From Hexactinellida sp. DTS-2022 (taxonomy: Eukaryota; Porifera; Hexactinellida): 64,000 bases of DNA. A model generated the notes under the pieces. The model saw nothing but the letters and a program-made list of their open reading frames with translations, made no database searches and was not told where the DNA came from. Both the position numbers and the translations under genes were made by a program. Each line of letters starts with the position of its first letter. The stretch's first letter is position 1. Positions 26,526 to 37,431 of this stretch are shown piece by piece. Where the stretch lies: NCBI GenBank assembly GCA_028753945.1, contig JAPNXP010000011.1:3782001-3846000 (forward strand), given 5' to 3'.

Positions 26526-26984
26526 AAAAATTTATTAACAGTATTTGTGATTATTATTTTCTTCTAAAATAACATTATTTGCAATACAATGCATATCTAG
26601 TAAGTGATTTCAAAAAATCATTGGATTTTCAATGAAGTCCAAAGTCCCTGGATAGTTTGCAACTATGACAAGTTCATCGTTGCTCCATTGTTTTCAGATA
26701 AATTCTGACAGATGGAAAACCTGCCCCCTGAAAAATTGGTTGCCCCCCTCTGCCGCCCCCCCGTTCGAAAATCCTGGCGCCGCGCATGAGTATAACAGAG
26801 CCCACAGCAGCCGGAGCCATAAAATAATCAAATAAGTGATCATAAAGAGTAATTAAACTCCTGGCCAATAAAAAAATGATGAGTATCAAAAACTTAGATT
26901 GAAAGAATTTTCTAAGTTATGATCTTATGAACTCATCAAGAAGGGCGCTAGTTCTGACCTAGAGCCTGAACTGTAAGCAGCCGA

Positions 26985-28003
26985 CGTAATATTCATCAAT
27001 GCGATGAAACATTACTAAGCAAAAAGAAGGAATCAAAATGTTCATTTCCTTCAAGACGGCTAAGTCTATGATGTAAAATACAGACTTTCTGTGCATTAAA
27101 AATCGGATCACATTCAATAGGAGTGTCTAACTGATTTTGGAAGAATGTTCTAATTCATTGAGTTTGCATCAGTACAGTCAACTAATAATATGTCAATTCC
27201 AGCCAAGGCGGCTAACATATTAAGTTCAACATTTGTACCCCATGCGTTGGGTGCAGAAATAGCGTTAATATGTTCATGCAATTCCTGCTCACTGAGAATG
27301 CCAGATTTGCGCATAACATTGTAGTGATGCTGGGTATTGGTAATGAATGTATTAATCAGATTGTACTTTAATATCTCGAAAAAAATATCAGTGCCAAATA
27401 TTATATGAGATAGGGTACGGTCAAACAGTTACCATCTGGTTGAACATTATACTCTGAAACATTCTGACCAAAATATGTTGTCAGTTGTGCTTTAAGTGAG
27501 GTGTAATAATTGCTTACTGCACCTCGAGTAACACGAATAGGTAAAATTAGTATCTCGTGTAATCCAATACTATGCGCAATCTTCTGCCGCATTGGGATAG
27601 TAAGATTATTCACCGTACCATTGAGAAAATACTCTGACAAATCGTATGGATCTCGAATTATTGCATCAAATATACATTCACGATCTGATGGTGGTGATAC
27701 AATATATTCAGCTATATCCATTTTGTCTATAACTTCCAATGGGCTAATAGTACTGTCATTAAACTCATGAAGTTTAATGATTTTACCTTTGCCATCAGAT
27801 ATATTTGGGACAGACTCTCTCTTTACAGGAGCAATAGCCTCAGGCAAAGGAGTAATTGTCAATTGGGAACTTTGGAATGTTTCATTCAATAGAGAACATA
27901 TTTCATCTATGTCTTCTATGGGCTCAATATGAGAAGAGGATTTAAAAACTTCCCTATAGAATACATTTCTAATCCAAACTTCCCCAGATTTTGATTTGTC
28001 AGT
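26985..28003 (-). pseudogene. Helitron C-terminal OTU-type cysteine protease domain
   Basis: From 28003 the frame is the same as that of the helicase segment, separated only by one TGA (28004-28006). It runs to the OTU nucleophile motif QPDGNC (Cys codon about 27425-27427). A one-base shift just after that motif moves the continuation into another frame, where a WGTNVEL motif can be read around 27230. The catalytic-His-type motif NEHFDSF follows (His codon about 27038-27040), after another break. OTU domains are deubiquitinase-like proteases and are known in some animal Helitrons (the Helentron/Helitron2 group). Their role in transposition is not established. The copy is dead because of the frameshifts. 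Confidence 0.7.
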
Positions 28004-29460
28004 TCAATTTCCACATACCATTATTTTTAGTCCCAATGGATTTTTAACTCTACTCAATGCAACATAGAGTTGACCATGACTAAAAATGGCTTCAGGGGAT
28101 GGCAGATATAGACCAACGGTATCCAAACTCTGACCTTGCCCTTTGTTAATTGTGATACAATAGGCTAAGCGGATTGGAAACTGCCTCCTTCTGAGAATAA
28201 ATAGAGGTTCAGACTCAGAAGAAGTCAATATAATTCGTGGTATAAACACTCGCTTATGCTTGTTTGTACCAGTTGCGATCTCCGCGTCAATAACTCGGTT
28301 TGAGAATGCTCTAATAATCAACCGAGTACCATTACAAAGACCCTCATCGGGATCAAGGTTACGCAATAGAATTACAGTCGCAAACAATTTCAAGAATAGC
28401 CGATGAGGAGGCATACCGTTAGGAGTGATGGAATTTAAAAACTCATTTGGAAAATTTACTGCAGCAGAACCTTCTACAGAATCTGCGCTCAACAGAGTTA
28501 TACCATCACCAGGAAGCTGATGAATTACGTAATCGTTTATTAAATCAGCTGTATCATTTTTAGGACACAGAATAATTTTTTGACTTACATAATCACGATC
28601 AGCATAATTTTCATTTATATCACCATAGACTGAAGTAACCAAGTCTGTAATGGAATCACCTGGTTACTACGAATTTGTTATCTATGTGAATCATTTGATT
28701 TTCATCCTCAGGTTCAGTGCCTTCTCCTACTCTTAATAAAAAGTTGGAAAATTTACTGACCTCGAGGGCATCTTGTGACAATAATGTTTGGAGGCTCATA
28801 TTTATAGTTAGCTTCATTACTTTAACATAACGCCAGAGATATGACCTGTTCAGACAGGAAGAGACCACTTCGGCTCTCGACCCATGCTTAACCACAGGGG
28901 GTAGCTGACGGAAGTCACCTCCAAAAACCATTACTTTACCAAAAAAGGGGAGATCCAGGAACATATATCCCTCAAACTGCGATCAACACACTCAGCTACA
29001 TGCTTATTTGACATGCACGCTTCATCCCATACCAAAAGTTTTGTACGCTTAATTAGCTGTGCCAAAGCACTCTTTTTCGAAATGTTACATACAGATAACT
29101 CATTGATATCAATGGGAACTTTCAACCTAGAGTGGACAGTGCGCCCTCCTGCGAGGAGGAGAGCGGCTATGCCACTGCTAGCTAACCCAGGGCAATTTGA
29201 CTCTGCGAGCGAACTTGAGGCAAAAGTATATTATAAAGGAATGTCTTCCCTGTGCCCCCGGGACCATCTACAAAGAATATTTTGGGATACTGCTTAGAAT
29301 CATTAACCGCTGCTATTATAGAGGTAAATACACTAAGCTGATCAGAATTAAGAGAAGGAACATGATGAACAACTATCAACGTTATAATCTAATTCTCACT
29401 GAATAATAAGAGCCTCCTCGTATGGACTTCTGGTATGAATGGGTATTGGCATCCCTGGGA
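28004..29460 (-). pseudogene. Helitron Pif1-type helicase domain (broken)
   Basis: The SF1 helicase motifs appear in the right order, in several frames. Walker A is GPGGTGKT at about 29242-29265, and the next motif is SSGIAALLLAGGRT around 29150. Walker B is VWDEA at about 29015-29029, followed by GGDFRQLPPV (about 28893-28922). The C-terminal motifs NKGQGQSLD and LYVALSRVK are near 28040-28145. The helicase unwinds donor DNA during rolling-circle transposition. Single-base shifts lie near 29190, 28950 and 28650, so no intact product is possible. Sequence between motifs is well preserved, suggesting fairly recent decay. The frame ends in MVCGN and TGA, after which the OTU region continues in the same frame. 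Confidence 0.85.
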
Positions 29461-30402
29461 AATCTGCAAGAGATTTACCCTGGTTTTGCAAAAGCTTATC
29501 AATATCCACTAATACAGCATTAAGTATGTGCTCATCGACCTCAATATCGGGCACAGATTTCTAGCACGATGCAGAAAGTCATCAGAAAAAGCAAATTTAT
29601 ACTTTTCCCAAATAGCCGTAGGATTACATGGTTCGTTATAGAGTAGAATGGTAACGAATAGATGACGTAACTGTGGAGGCATATGCCACGAAGCAGCCAT
29701 AGCCAAACACAGATCATATTCGCTATCATCTTCCAGCAATCCGCGGTGGCATGCGGCCACCTTGAAGCATGAAGGTACCACAAACAGTTCCGTCAGGAAG
29801 AGTACGAATAGCCTCAAAGCTGGTACAGCCAGTGAAGTGATTCAACAGAATTCTCAAGTAGAACCGCTCTCCCTCAGTTGGATGAGCAGAAAACACTCGA
29901 CAACCATGTTACCGTGCCCCTTAACTCGCGGCTTCCATTCTCGCTTAGTTTTATCCCATACAAAATATTCAGGAAAATCTAAGTAAGAAATTGGCAGAGC
30001 AGATGGAAATTTTTGGTTATATAGAAACCATCCTGTTAAAGTGGAATGTTTTTCTACACTTAACACATCCTCAATATCAGCGTCATCTCGAAAAACGACA
30101 GATTGCTGATTTTCAAGATGAAGAGCTAACCTCATCAGTCATCACATGTGGCAGATTAGCTGGAGATCGTAAGCAAATATTCTGTAGCAAGCCTCACATG
30201 CAGATATATACCGAGCTTCTACATAATTAGATACTTCGTCTACCTGCCGCGGTTTATCAGTGTGATCACCCGACTGGAACTCGATAATGGCTCGGTCATG
30301 GCCTTTATAGACATACTTATAGAGGTACTTAACTGCTCTAACTGTGCTGCAAATTTCAACGTTAATGTGAGCATTATACTTTAACAAAAGGTAGGGTTAT
30401 AT
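29461..30402 (-). pseudogene. Helitron Rep catalytic-tyrosine region and Rep-helicase linker
   Basis: The 30142-30387 segment holds KYLYKYVYKGHDRA, the two-tyrosine motif of Helitron Rep proteins that covalently attaches to DNA ends. Segment 29854-30135 (HLENQQSVVFRDD, then FPEYFVWDKTKREW) and segment 29509-29817 (HMPPQLRHLFVTILLYNEP) are the usual linker toward the helicase. Frame changes fall near 30138, 29850 and 29500. The hAT MITE at 30411-30620 separates this from the HUH part, and a further small frame shift lies just left of the insertion (about 30385-30395). Confidence 0.85.
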
Positions 30403-30410
30403 GGTACAAC

Positions 30411-30620
30411 CAGTGATGTTTTTTTGGGGGGGGGCTCGGGGGGGGCGCGCTCCGCCACTTATTTCGCTAGGTGGGGCGCTTTTATCCCAGGGGGGCGCTC
30501 CTTCCTATCAGTTATCTATAGATTCATTATTGGGGGCCGTTTTCACCTATGTTTTCTAAGAAAATGCTAAATTTGAAAAGGGAGCGCCCCCCCACTTCTT
30601 TTTTTGGCAAAATACCACTG
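30411..30620. mobile_element. 210-bp hAT MITE inside Helitron Rep
   Basis: The ends are CAGTGATG (30411) and CCACTG (ending 30620), with long G-runs inside. A perfect 8-bp target duplication GGTACAAC flanks it (30403-30410 and 30621-30628). It disrupts the Rep frame just after the NRWVVP segment. Confidence 0.9.
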
Positions 30621-31920
30621 GGTACAACCCAACGATTGTCAAGCTTCATGCCTACTACCTCTATATTACGGGAGTTATCTCTGCGCCGATACAATGGATA
30701 ACCATCCTTAGTGGTGGTAGTAACGTCAGAGAATTTCTTTGGGTATTGTTTAGAACATGAACCATTGCGCATACGAAGAGCAGCCTTCTTTGCAGTACCA
30801 CATGGACCATGTAACATACAGCGCTTCACAATCTGATGCAATCTCGGATTGAGATCGGGATCAGGAAGTTCAGCACACACTATCTTATCGTAATCAGAAG
30901 GATCACGTGGTATGCAATCATCAGCTAAGCTCACCAATATATGAGCATGCGGAAGACCACGCTTCTGAAATTCAATTGTGTAGACGTGTGCAACGGGTTT
31001 ACCAAGAACATGTTTCTTAAGAATATCATTTAGTAATTCCCTTAGCTTTTGGTTAAAAACACGAACAATTAAATCGGGACGATTAGTAGCCTTCTGGTTA
31101 GGCAAAAGACTACTCGTTATTTCGTCCCAAAGCGGATTACATGTAAATGTAATGAATAAATCTGGCTTACCAAATTTCCGCACTATTGTCATTGCGTCCT
31201 GATAAAGTTGGAACATTTGCCTCGGAGAGTTGGTATAGCTCGAGGGTAGAATAATATTCCGTCCAAACTCAGTCGCATTAGTGTCTCCTTTGGCAACAGC
31301 ATCAGCCAATCCACTATACAGACCCACTCGGATCTTCTGCTGATTGGTCTTAATGTAGTTGAGCCGCTGCTGCTCAATCTTAGCGTACATGTCAACGATA
31401 TACTGGTGGAATAGCCTTCCCGAGAGGTGCAGGTGGTTAAGCCCGCTCCTGAGCATCAGGCGATAGCTATAGAACTCCAGTGCAGTTTCATCGCGTCTTC
31501 CTCTGCTATGAGGGATACCAAGGTGCCAGACATCATTTCCTAGGGGAAACAGTAAGACATAATGCAGCGAGTCATACGCACAGTGTGTTTCTGTGATCCT
31601 TCTGACACCACCACTGTGGGCATGCAACACAATATCCCTGTTCGCCACTCCATCAGAGTAACCTCCACCAGGGAGCAGCACTGCAATTTCAGGAGCAGAA
31701 GGAGCATTGTATCGGCGTGGGTCTGGGCAACCATCAGCTCTGATGATCAGCCTGATGTCCACTCCTCCTTGTGTTCGCATTTGATCAACTGCGTGTTTGA
31801 AGTGTGAGACATAGGGGTTAACCTCACGTAGCATTTGCTGCAAGGCCTTTAACTCAGGAAGTTTGGCCTCGCCTAGATGTCTCTGACGGTTTTCCACTTC
31901 AACCTCTGCAGTACCGTCGT
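30621..31920 (-). pseudogene. Helitron Rep HUH endonuclease domain (Helitron_like_N)
   Basis: The longest intact segment of the Helitron frame is about 430 residues. It contains PDLFITFTCNP (about residue 245 of the segment) and the metal-binding HUH motif in RGLPHAHILV (H317 and H319; about 30941-30949). Downstream is the Cys-rich KRCMLHGPCG stretch. HUH Rep proteins nick DNA and start rolling-circle transposition. The frame links to the upstream N-terminal region through a one-base shift near 31930-31940 and is cut on its 3' side by the MITE at 30620. Confidence 0.9.
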
Positions 31921-31924
31921 GGAT

Positions 31925-32649
31925 GTAAATCTGGGAAAAACTGGTGCTTCATCACTATTTGGAAGCAAACTTCCAATATAATGGTGCACAACTCCCTGAA
32001 TACGGAAGGTATATACACCACGTCTAGCATTAGCAAGCTCTTTGTCGATATTTTCTCCAAGGGAACAAAACGCAAGGCTTGAGTTGTATGCTCGTATGTG
32101 GCTCCTGAAGTACTTGCCTCTGCTATCAGCAGCTGTGAGCAGATGGCCTAACAACTCCGGAAGTTTATCTAAAGAGGGAAGAACAACCTTGCCATCTCTG
32201 AAACAGAGAGAAAACTTTGCACATGCTTTCGTACTTGTTGAAAGCTTTTCACTCTCCCAAAACTTAGCATCACAAATTGAACAACTATAAGACATACTAT
32301 CTATTGAATGTTCATCAACCAAACCATCACTAACCTCAGAAGAGATTTGTGATCTGGCTAAATTGAGGTACCTCTTAGATTGGAGAGTCTTACTCGTCTC
32401 ATACAACAGAGTCCGGGACTTCAAACGAACAATTCGCTCAATTTCAGACTCACTTTGTCTGAGGACCCCCTGGTGTTTGCGCTTGTACTCCAAGCGATCA
32501 GCTGATTCGAGCTCAGACTCATTTTGTCTGAGGACCTCCTGGTGTTCGCGCTGGTATTCCAAGCGATCAGCTAATTTAGCCTCAGACTCACTTTGTCTGA
32601 GGGCCTCCTGGTGTTTGCGCTGACACTCTAAGCGCATAGCAGTCTCTGC
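31925..32649 (-). pseudogene. Helitron N-terminal region with 23-residue repeats and zinc-finger-like motif
   Basis: Just after the N terminus come three 23-residue repeats of the form RLExxRxHQxxLRQxESE, encoded by a 69-bp tandem repeat at about 32430-32637. A Cys-rich motif (CSICDAKFWESEKL, then CAKFSLCF) follows, and then a segment near 32045-32100 (SHIRAYNSSLAFCSLG). This is the usual N-terminal layout of animal Helitron proteins, in which the finger probably binds element DNA. The start is separated from this part by the 755-bp hAT element. Confidence 0.75.
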
Positions 32650-32657
32650 GTCAGACT

Positions 32658-33412
32658 TAGAGACGGATTAAGGGTATATTGGGCCCCGGGCGGACATCAA
32701 CCACGGACCTTTAGGAGTTTCTTTGAGGACACCCCTGAATATAATCCTACAGGGTCCTTCCTATTGTTTCTACAATATTTACTACCTTTTGCTATCCAAC
32801 GATTTCGTAAGTCTTCTGATATATTGTCCCACAACCCAATGTTATTCTCAAGTTGTATTTCTTTCTGAGTTAAAAGCGTGTTGCTCTTCTACAACCTCTT
32901 GAACTTGATACTCTGACTCGATAAAACTGGAGTCCCATACTGCAACTATTCGTTTGAATTAGATACAAATGAATCGCCAAGAGGTACAAATGAAGATGTT
33001 GAAGTAGAAAGCTCATAGTCTTCGGCTGACAATTCTTGGGATCGTGATTGTAAGTTAGAGAATGTGTCTAGTTTAGGAAGTTTAGACGTTTCTTGTTTAG
33101 TTGTACTTCGCGAAGGTGTCATTACTTAGAAGTGGAGAATATATTTAGACTCGATAAATTCAATGTAAAAGTAGATCAGGACTAGGCTTAATTAAGTTAC
33201 TTTTAAGGTGTGCTGTCTATTAATTGTATCATTGTTATTGCTTCACTATTCAAACTCAATTAAACTATCAATATCATGTTATTGCTTCACTACTCAAACA
33301 TTATAATGCAACACATTTCTCAATACAAATATTACAGCTTTGTATTGGGCCCCCTTTAGGCTCGGGCCCCGGGCGACCGCCCCATCCGCCCCCCCCCCTT
33401 AATACGCCACTG
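32658..33412. mobile_element. 755-bp hAT-type non-autonomous element inside the Helitron
   Basis: The ends are TAGAGACGGATTAAGG (32658) and CCTTAATACGCCACTG (ending 33412), each next to a GGGCCCCGGGC block. A perfect 8-bp duplication GTCAGACT flanks it (32650-32657 and 33413-33420). No transposase is seen inside. Confidence 0.9.
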
Positions 33413-33420
33413 GTCAGACT

Positions 33421-33561
33421 GCGCCAGTCTCTAGAGGTTTGCCGCTCTCGTTGCTTTTCAATACAGAGAACTCTTTCCAGGAGTCTCATTCTCACGCATT
33501 GTGCGCTTTCTCTCAGCATCCGTCTTGAACGGTTTAGTATTTGGAAAATTATTATCCGACA
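33421..33561 (-). pseudogene. Probable Helitron protein start
   Basis: On the minus strand an ATG at 33559-33561 opens a frame beginning MSDNNFPNTKPF. It runs about 34 codons to a stop, while a neighbouring frame carries on with a basic EKQRERQTSRDW stretch leading to the target duplication of the 755-bp element. Once that insertion is ignored, this abuts the repeat-bearing N-terminal region. One frameshift is therefore likely here. It is the best candidate for the Helitron start codon. Confidence 0.55.
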
Positions 33562-33672
33562 TTTTTGAACAAAATTTATTATTGAGCTCTATACGGCTCT
33601 ATAGAGCTATTTATATAAAGCTCGCTGCATACTTAATTAGTTAATTCTCATTGGTTAATAATTCCTGCATGG

Positions 33673-34254
33673 CCATTGGCGTAGCAACATGGTTTTGCGA
33701 TGGAGGGGCGATAGCGAGCGAGGAAAAAATCAGGGGGTCTACCGTCTACGGTCTACCCCCAGGAAAATTTAGGTAGTATGTGCCTAGAATAAGTTAGTAA
33801 AAGTAATTTGGTTTTGTCCTATCCAAATTGATTTGGACGGACATCAAAACTGATATTTAAATCGGGAAGAACTGGTCAACACTAACTGCGTGCATGCTTA
33901 AATATTAAGAAAACGTATAAAACTTGTTGAGATAACAAATTTTGATTTTGTCATAAACTATTAACATTGTTACATTGAATCAGTGATGTGATAATGAATG
34001 TGTGGTTTCAACCAATTAATAACATACATAGATTATGCGCATCTAAGAAGGTATCATGATTCATAAATAATACGGAGCTGAGTATTCCGAATCAGAATAT
34101 TATAGAATTTGAATAATATCGTACATTTTGTAAAAGGGTGAGAGACACACAATTTAATGGAGGGGCGGGATAAGATTTTTGTAATGGCCGCCCCCCCATG
34201 GCCAAATCATGGAGGGCGACGCCCCCCTGCCCCCCCCCCTATTCTACGCCTATG
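33673..34254. mobile_element. ~580-bp hAT-type MITE
   Basis: The ends are CATTGGCGTAG (33674) and CTACGCCTATG (ending 34254). The flanking octamers are CTGCATGG (33665-33672) and CTGCATGC (34255-34262), a 7/8 match. G- and C-runs lie just inside the ends. It lies in the 5' non-coding part of the Helitron. Confidence 0.75.
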
Positions 34255-34379
34255 CTGCATGCATAAAGCTGTTATAAAAATTATACAATTAAATTAATAA
34301 TTTAAGTAGAAAATTCTCATTGGTTAACTACACTATTTTACATTTTAATTAATCGAATTATCCATAGTATCTATCATAT

Positions 34380-35020
34380 CTGTTTAGAAACGAGAAATTC
34401 GTGTTCTGCATACTTGTTTACCTATAATCTCCGTTGAGAGCAAACTTCTAGGTTGATTTTGAATTTCATTAATTTGTTTACCTATTTTGTGTCAACAACA
34501 ACAACAAATATTCATATTATTTATTTATAAATGCGAAATTCGAAATCAGCATACTTGTTTACCTATAATCTCCGTTGAGAGCAAACTTCTAGGTTGATTT
34601 TGAATTTCATTAATTTGTTTACCTATTTAGTGTCAACAACAACAATAAATATTCCAGGGAATGAAAGGTTCACGAACGAACTTATTGAACTTGAACTGAA
34701 CGAAGTAAACGCAGGGCTTTTAAGACATTCACGGTGAACGAACTGAACGAACGCCAACGGTTTCTGAACGGCAATTTGAACGAACTGAACGAACTTAATT
34801 GAACGGATTGAACGAACGCGGGTTAGCCCGTGAACGAACTGAACGAACGCTGGTGGAGCTGAAGTTAGGAGGTGAACTTGAACGAACTGAACGTGCGTCA
34901 ATTTAAGATGAACTGAACTGCGTCAATTCAGTCCGTTCGTGAACCTTTCATTCCCTTGAAATATTCACATTATATATTTATAAATGCGAAATTCGAAATC
35001 ATCATACTTGTTTACCTTTA
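34380..35020 (-). repeat. Three 141-bp subterminal tandem repeats of the Helitron
   Basis: Units are anchored by CATACTTGTTTACC at about 34409 and 34550, and again at 35003 once the MITE in the third unit is discounted (period 141). Each has CAACAACAACAA-type and GCGAAATTCGAAATC blocks. Diverged copies of the same repeat lie at about 53115-53345 in the opposite orientation inside another Helitron. Confidence 0.8.
34655..34958. mobile_element. 304-bp hAT MITE in a subterminal repeat
   Basis: The ends are CAGGGAATGAAAGGTTCACG (34655) and CGTGAACCTTTCATTCCCTTG-type (ending 34958). The interior is rich in GAACGAACTGAACG short repeats. A perfect 8-bp duplication AAATATTC flanks it (34647-34654 and 34959-34966). 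The frame full of FVQFV repeats on the minus strand is an artefact of these repeats. Confidence 0.9.
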
Positions 35021-35174
35021 TAACATTTGACAGTTAGTTTATATATCATATATTAATGCGGTTTATTTTCCCTCATCACTTTAATACAATCCGGACAAAC
35101 AAACACATACACAAACAAACAACAATCGAGATTTAATAATATAGATGTACATAATCATTAAAATTTATTTTCTG

Positions 35175-37105
35175 ATTACTCAAACTCTCGCCCTAAAAGA
35201 TAGTGCCGGAAGCGTTTTACCGATTCCACAACCGCTAAACATTCCAATTCTACCGTACTATAATTTTTCTCAGCCTTCCTTAACGCTCTGCTGTAGTAAG
35301 CAATCACTTGTCCGTCCTGTTCTAACACTCCTCCCAAACCGGTTCCACTTGCGTCTGTACATAAAGTAAATTTCTTCTCAAAATTAGGACATTTTAGGAC
35401 TGGATAGGATGCCAATAAATCTTTAAGTTTCTTAAATGCAACATCCACGTCTTCACTCCACGTGAATGCGGTATCCGTAACTAACAGGGAATTTAACGGT
35501 TGTGTAATTGAAGCAAATTTGTTGATATATCTTCTGTAATAATTGGCCTGCCCCATAAAACTTTTCAGATCTTTTTGATTCGTGGGTTGTGGCCAGTTTA
35601 CGACAGATTCCACCTTACAATTCTGGGGTGACATCCCCAACTCAGAAAAAGTATGGCCCAAATAATTGATCGATTGTTTTCCGACCTCACATTTTCGTCC
35701 ACGTAACGTCAATTTGTGTTTGCGAAGCCGTTGAAATACTTCGCATAGATCTTTCCGATGTGATTCCATATCTGGAGAAAATACTAAAATATCATCGATG
35801 AAATTCTCTTTGCAGTGATCCAGTCCACTCAAAACTTGATCCATTATTCTTTGAAAGAAACTGGGTCCACCGGTAAGTCCGAAGGGAAGGACGTTGAATT
35901 CGTAGAGTCCCATTCCGGGTCCTGGAGAAAAGGCAGTTTTCTCGCGATCTAAATCAACTACTGGTATCTGCCAGTAGCCTGAGTTCAGGTCCAGTTTGTA
36001 AAAAATTTCATGCCACTCAGTTTGTCCTGAACATGATCGGGAAGAGGTAGTGGGTACGCATCTTTCTGCGTGACTTTATTTAAACTCCGATAATCAATAC
36101 AAAATCGAAGACTGCTGTCTTTCTTCTTGACAAGCACTGGGGGAGCCAGCCATGGACTATTTGAAACCTTTATAACGCCCTTGCTAAGCATTTCCTCAAT
36201 TTGTGAATACATTTCTTGCTGATAGGCTTGTGGTATCATTCTAGGCGGCAGCTTGATAGGAGGTGCGTTCCTCGTACGGATCAGGAATGGTTCAACGTTT
36301 GCCACCCCAGGTACAGAAAGAAAAAGCTCCTGAAAGTCCTTGATTATGTCTGTAAATTCCGCCTTGGTATCTGGATATTCAATACTATATGAATTGTCGT
36401 ACTTAGGAACGGCTCCTAGACAATCCCAATCTTCCTCTTCCTGATCCATTGAATTAGAAGCTGAATAAGCTTCCGGGTAATTTAGCGTGTGAACGGGACA
36501 TGAATGTTGTATGTTCTCTGAATCATTTTGAAGATCTAAGGTAGTTATCCTCCCAATTGTAGGTCCAATAGCTACTCTATTAGCAAAGTCAAGGCTGATT
36601 CGATGATTTGCCAAAAAGTCAATCCCTAGAATACAATCTGTAATAAGAGAAGATGCTATAATGAATTTTTGAAGTGATCGAAATTTGCCAATCGTAATTT
36701 CCAACTCTGCCTCGCCCAGAGATTGCATCTTATTCCCGGTTGCTGTTAATAACAGTTGTTCTGCTGGTGTAGGGATGATATCCTTTACTCTTCTAAATAT
36801 GGTATTTGAAATAAGACTAACGGAAGATCCACTATCCAGCATGATTTTGCACTCTACACCTTCGATTTCTGCTACAATGTACATAGGTTTCACAGGTTTA
36901 CAAAGAGCTACGATATCTCTCTCAGGATATCGGTCGAATCGAGCCATATTTAGAAGCGGGACCTTGTTTCGGCTCTCCCAACAAGTCCCTTGAAGTTTAA
37001 ATTTTGTCCCACGGGTGGTTCCGGGCAATTCCTCATTATGTGTCCTGTTTGTCTACAATTATAACATCGCACTTGTCGAACTGGATTCGAGGTAAATGTC
37101 TGAGA
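35175..37105 (-). pseudogene. Ty3/gypsy Pol: protease, reverse transcriptase, partial RNase H
   Basis: The second CCHC knuckle (CYNCRQTGHIMRNC) lies at about 37030-37070. A protease with an LDSGSS-type active site and the later ILGIDF motif follow, around 36620-36840. RT fingers (FCIDYRSLNK) are near 36090. A one-base loss at about 35985-36000 breaks the frame just before the first catalytic Asp region. The palm motif FIDDILVF is at about 35790, and RNase H starts with CTDASGTGLGG. The frame stops after LLGREFE at 35176, so RNase H is half-length. The zinc-knuckle frame overlaps the protease frame by about 80 nt, which could be a natural Gag-Pol frameshift site or damage. Not functional. Confidence 0.85.
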
Positions 37106-37107
37106 AC

Positions 37108-37431
37108 CAGGGGCGGCGCCAGGAATCGAAGAACCGAGGGGCTGGGAATGCCGAAACTCTTTTTCGAGGGGGCCAAGCGTACGCTTCAAATTAACATTTA
37201 ATTATTTCGAGTAATAAGAATGCACGTACTGAAAACCAAAAGCAAATTACAAGACAAACAAACTTTAAAACTTAAGTTATCGTACTCAAATTACAAAGTT
37301 TTTGTCCAATTCAAAAGAATGCGCGGAGGCTTACCCAAAATTACGAGGGGGCTCTCCCAAAATTACGGGGGTGCTCTCTAAAATTACGGGGGGGCTTGAG
37401 CCCCCCCGAATTTGGGCTGGCGCCGCTACTG
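37108..37431. mobile_element. 324-bp hAT MITE with the same ends as the giant element
   Basis: The ends are CAGGGGCGGCGCCAGG (37108) and GCTGGCGCCGCTACTG (ending 37431). A perfect 8-bp duplication CTGAGAAC flanks it (37100-37107 and 37432-37439). It sits between the two zinc-knuckle segments of the Ty3 Gag. Its ends resemble those of the 20.9-kb element at 5850-26788. Confidence 0.9.

Larger units (their letters stand above)
5850..26788. mobile_element. Giant (20.9-kb) hAT-type non-autonomous element carrying a satellite array
   Basis: The left end is CAGGCGCGGCGCCAG at 5850. The right end is CTGGCGCCGCGCATG, ending at 26788. They form terminal inverted repeats with one mismatch over 15 bp, followed on both sides by G- or C-runs. 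A perfect 8-bp direct duplication AGTATAAC flanks it (5842-5849 and 26789-26796), the hAT hallmark. A 324-bp MITE at 37108-37431 has nearly the same ends and its own perfect 8-bp duplication, so the terminus is a genuine family signature. No transposase-like frame is present inside; the interior is mostly tandem array (about 6.1-26.5 kb). It sits in what appears to be the 3' non-coding part of the Helitron. An assembly join between two smaller elements of one family cannot be excluded from sequence alone. Confidence 0.75.
26797..35144 (-). mobile_element. Autonomous Helitron remnant (5' end to OTU region)
   Basis: On the minus strand the element starts TCTATATTATTAAATC at 35144, preceded by A, the usual Helitron 5' signature. 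Next come three 141-bp subterminal repeats, then a Rep/helicase reading frame broken by frameshifts and by inserted MITEs, and finally an OTU domain. The giant hAT-like element interrupts it at 26789-26796. The matching 3' terminus is probably at about 2.8 kb. Subtracting later insertions gives an original length of roughly 9.5 kb. A short relative, with the same 5' motif, the 141-bp-type repeats and a hairpin 3' end, lies at about 52993-53478. Confidence 0.75.

Noticed and set aside
34623-34901. FVQFVHxL repeat protein on the minus strand
   Set aside because: It is the translation of GAACGAACTGAACG repeats inside a hAT MITE.
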